Below, piece by piece: positions 62,301 through 64,000 of a stretch of 64,000 nucleotides of DNA. Below the pieces are notes generated by a model. That model saw only the letters and a program-made list of their open reading frames with translations. It was not told where the DNA came from and made no database searches. Each line of letters opens with the position of its first letter. Position 1 is the stretch's first letter. The stretch lies in the NCBI GenBank assembly GCA_031213475.1, contig JARUPZ010000023.1:7644157-7708156 (forward strand), read 5' to 3'. Source of the stretch: Nereocystis luetkeana (lineage: Eukaryota; Sar; Phaeophyceae; Laminariales; Laminariaceae). A program made the translations under genes and the position numbers.

Positions 62301-62323
62301 CTCTGCGCTAGCATGATGCCCAC
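53363..62323 (-). CDS. TUL1: TUL1/FLY-type transmembrane RING E3 ubiquitin ligase, last two exons
   Basis: The penultimate exon 62323-62210 reads VGIMLAQRRYGRNFMVPPRF and then QPPKFDYHRPIPPELLEE, the linker that follows the last membrane helix in this family. The final exon 53521-53363 carries the RING: CAICYAPVDSALEDYMLTPC, then DHVFHQGCLTRWMDIKMECP, then TCRRELPP and a stop. The C-x2-C, C-x-H-x3-H-x2-C and C-x2-C ligands are all present, and the ML-TPC-H-FH...W-CP-CR-LPP signature is that of yeast Tul1, a Golgi Dsc-complex E3. Both junctions are phase 0. The exons join as PELLEE|CAIC, so a small connecting exon cannot be excluded. The 8.7-kb intron holds a large inverted repeat. The N-terminal and multi-pass membrane exons lie beyond the right edge or were not found. 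Confidence 0.75.
53890..55640 (-). repeat. Family A repeat, left arm of a large inverted duplication (A3)
   Basis: Reverse complement of 56455-58590. From left it has the terminal GC hairpin, one copy of the ATATTACACGAGAGG block, two tandem copies of a roughly 627-bp unit (TGATTGGAGCACCTTGCACC recurs at about 54319 and 54946), then the CTGAGCGTGCTCGG end. Homology with the right arm continues about 25 bp past the repeat end (GTTGTGATCTAAGTATGTAG), so the arms arose by inverted duplication rather than two insertions. Confidence 0.8.
56084..56192. mobile_element. Palindromic hairpin MITE (CTGCAGTCCC family), copy 2
   Basis: AACCCTTCCTAGGG ... CCCCAAAACGGGACTGCGG ... GAACGGGTT; more diverged than the copy at 14471. 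It sits in the spacer of the inverted duplication. Confidence 0.45.
56210..56450 (+). repeat. Dispersed repeat, about 230 bp, copy 1
   Basis: ATCAAGATACGGAGGCGTTC, AAATTTCACGTATTAGGG and TCCGGTAAATAACGG match 60985-61210 in order. The function and class are unknown. Confidence 0.55.
56455..58590 (+). repeat. Family A repeat, right arm of the inverted duplication (A4)
   Basis: The order is head (CTGAGCGTGCTCGGTTGG), two tandem copies of a roughly 628-bp unit (GCAAGGTG.TCCAATCAGG at about 57134 and 57762), two tandem copies of a roughly 365-bp unit (TTCCAATCAGGCAGAAAAAT at about 57769 and 58134), then the terminal hairpin GCGGGCGGCGTAGGCCGCCC and GAAGCGCCTTGTA. The left arm has only one 365-bp unit. 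Long stretches match the left arm almost perfectly. Confidence 0.8.
58591..59860. other. Intron sequence of the RING gene, nothing recognised
   Basis: The sequence is moderately AT-rich with short homopolymers and dyad words (TACCAGGTA at 59404). No exon-like motif was seen on either strand. Confidence 0.4.
59864..59975. mobile_element. Palindromic hairpin MITE (CTGCAGTCCC family), copy 3
   Basis: AACCCTTCCAGAGCAAAACT, GCAGTCCTCTTTTGGGGACA and CCCAAAACGGGACTGACTC lead to AAAAAGGGTC. The inner arms are degraded. Confidence 0.45.
60985..61210 (+). repeat. Dispersed repeat, about 230 bp, copy 2
   Basis: Counterpart of 56210-56450 (CAATATACGGAGGCGTTC, AAACTTCACGTATTTGGG, CTCCGGTAAGAACC). Confidence 0.55.
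61778..61804. repeat. ACA trinucleotide repeat
   Basis: (AAC)n of about 27 bp. Confidence 0.9.
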
Positions 62324-62665
62324 CTGTTTGTAACAGAACAACACAACAAACAAAATAGTGTGTGTGTGTGTGGGGGGGGGGTATGTGTGAATACACGCGA
62401 CACACGCAAAACACACAAAAAAAAAAGAAGACAAAAGCGAAAGCATCGACCGCAGTGGGTGGGAAGTACCAGGTACGTGGTACTGAGTTAAACCGTCGAC
62501 ACCAATCAATGGCGGGGCGATAGCGGCGGTGGGCCCTTCGCGATTGGTCGCACCCTTGTACCTGGTACAATAGCAACGTACTGAAAAATAGTGTCCTACA
62601 CTAATTCCAAGTAGTATATCCCCCCCCCCGCCAAAAAAAAGGTACCAGGTTGCAGTTATGAAGGG

Positions 62666-62772
62666 GTCGTTGACCCTTCTTAAGACTGCAGTCCCGCTTT
62701 GGGAACGAACTACTCAGACTTTGAGTGGGTTGTCCCCACAACGGGACTGCGGCACTAAAAGGAAGGAACCGA
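62666..62772. mobile_element. Palindromic hairpin MITE (CTGCAGTCCC family), copy 4
   Basis: GACCCTTCTTAAGACTGCAG, then CCCGCTTTGGGAACGAACTA, mirrored by GTTGTCCCCACAACGGGACT and GCGGCAC. It is upstream of the penultimate RING exon, in an intron of that gene. Confidence 0.5.
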
Positions 62773-63283
62773 TTTTGGGACTGCAAAAGGGGCAAACGCG
62801 GAGTGACGACGTGGAATGACGGGTACAGCATCGGTCGCAAGGAATGGCCTGGGCTGCTGGGGAAAGAGCCAGCAAGGCTCAGCCTGTCCGTTAGCCACGG
62901 CTTCCTCCGCAGCCAAGGCGGGTCCTCGACGTCGGGGGGGAACTCGTTTTGAATCGGCCCCCATATATATAGAGAGAATGCGAGCAAGCGAGCCAGCAAG
63001 CCGGCAAGCATCTAAATATCGCCACGTAACGCAACCAGCGCAACGCAACGCAGCGCAAAGCAAGCCAAACCCGCCAACGACCTCACGACCGGCGTCCCGT
63101 CACAGCAACAGATGAAAACCGAGCGTACCAGAGCGTACCAGAGGAACCTAAATACCCAAAAAAGAAAAAAAAACTAAGCGCAGAGAAACTTGAGTCGCCA
63201 TCTTCAACAAACTACTCGTACCGCCGCGCCGTTGTACGTACGTCAAGGACAAAAAAAACATGAGGCAAAAACAAAAATCCCTT

Positions 63284-63378
63284 CCGTCCCGGCATTGTAG
63301 GGATGCGAGGGCATACGGTCATACGACACCGGCCATGCATGATAATGAGAACACCCCACCCCCCCTGCCCCCCCAGAA
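63284..63378 (+). repeat. 5'-truncated poly(C)-tailed repeat (S7)
   Basis: TCCGTCCCGGCATTGTAGGG to GATAATGAGAACACC and a C-rich tail; the last 95 bp of the family only. Confidence 0.65.
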
Positions 63379-63385
63379 GGAGGGA

Positions 63386-63775
63386 GTAGATGCGCGGACG
63401 GATGTGCCCGTGTGGCAAAGCAATAGAGAGCAGAACTCAAAGAGTAGGAGAGTGTGAGAAGTACAAGGAGAGACGGGGTGTGTTAGAAGAGGAGATGAGG
63501 GAAATAGACGAATGTGGCACGGGAGGAGGTTGGTGCGCTACAGTAGATAGCAGCGAGAAAACGATCGCCATCCTACAGGAGATAGATGGTGGCCACACGG
63601 GGGGGGGGGAAGGAAGGGGACAAGACTAGCAAAAACTTTCCAAGTAAATGGAAAACAACGTAAAGAACGCCCAAATGTTGGAGGTGTCTCCCTTATTACG
63701 AGTAGGAACGGTGCTCCGTCTCGAAAGGGATGCGTGGTCAATGGTCAAATGACTAACGGAAGCAACAGATATGTA
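63386..63775 (+). pseudogene. LINE reverse-transcriptase C-terminal fragment
   Basis: The plus frame from 63390 reads MRGRMCPCGKAIESRTQRV, then GECEKYKERRGVLEEEMREI and SEKTIAIL. A CPCG...H/R...C..Y zinc-knuckle-like motif followed by an acidic helix is typical of the C-terminal end of LINE ORF2 proteins. Later frames give RPNVGGVSL-like and SRNGAPSRKG-like pieces that match the copy at 9740. Stops and frameshifts make it inactive. The family call is from memory of similar proteins and needs a search. Confidence 0.5.
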
Positions 63776-63781
63776 CGCCGC

Positions 63782-63951
63782 CCCGGACACCTCACGGCGC
63801 TTCGCGCTTGGTGCAAGCAATGTCTGCCTAGTCTGTAAAAACCCGACATGCTCCGTCCCGTCATTGTAGGGATGCGAGGGTCTATGGTCATACTACGGCC
63901 ATGCATGAGATCGAGTACATGTCTCCTATCGAGTACACCCCCCCCCCCCCC
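63782..63951 (+). repeat. Poly(C)-tailed repeat, medium copy (S8)
   Basis: It begins CCGGACACCTCACGGCGCTT and ends ATCGAGTACACC plus about 16 C. It lies directly after the LINE fragment with no intervening sequence. Confidence 0.7.
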
Positions 63952-64000
63952 CCGCGCACGCTCCGCTCCCCTCCGGGTTGAAGCAGGCGAGGAGTGGGAT

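Overview
The window is nuclear DNA from an intron-rich eukaryote, most likely a brown alga or close photosynthetic stramenopile. The reasons are: genes split by long GT-AG introns (about 0.4 to 9 kb), a single-exon F-box-like protein with 27-residue ankyrin-type repeats of the 'WAR.NGCPW' kind common in brown algae and other stramenopiles, and a dense load of retroelement and MITE-like repeats. The lineage call is inference; no rRNA, organelle gene or lineage marker is present. Most of the window is not coding.

Layout: 0.38-5.86 kb holds a minus-strand RPA2 (RPA32) gene, recovered as five exons with both ends missing. Head to head with it, 7.85-19.42 kb holds a complete ten-exon plus-strand gene for a DUS2-type tRNA-dihydrouridine synthase. 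Next is a minus-strand ankyrin-repeat gene (20.98-22.10 kb), then a decayed Ty3/gypsy integrase (about 24.0-24.8 kb). From 25 to 31 kb lies a nest of mobile DNA: two tandem copies of a complex repeat called family A here, two hAT-like non-autonomous elements packed with CGGGTC arrays, and a 338-bp TRIM. From 31 to 53 kb I see mostly non-coding sequence with one unrecognised multi-exon minus-strand gene (39.5-43.4 kb), a second miniature LTR element (47.0-47.8 kb) and many satellites. From 53.36 to 62.32 kb are the last two exons of a TUL1/FLY-type membrane RING E3 ligase gene. Its 8.7-kb intron contains a roughly 4.7-kb inverted duplication of family A. The right edge holds a LINE fragment and poly(C)-tailed short repeats.

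The three recognised housekeeping genes (single-strand DNA binding, tRNA modification, ubiquitin ligation) have no common pathway; they are ordinary neighbours separated by repeats. The main points of interest are the mobile elements: a family of 5'-truncated repeats ending in GTACAC-poly(C), shared by a LINE fragment and a non-autonomous partner; CAGGG-ended hAT-like elements with 8-bp target duplications; a miniature LTR element with 73-bp LTRs; and a 9-bp dyad word TACCWGGTA present about 26 times where about 0.5 is expected by chance. All exon calls were made by eye from conserved motifs and splice phase, without alignment software.
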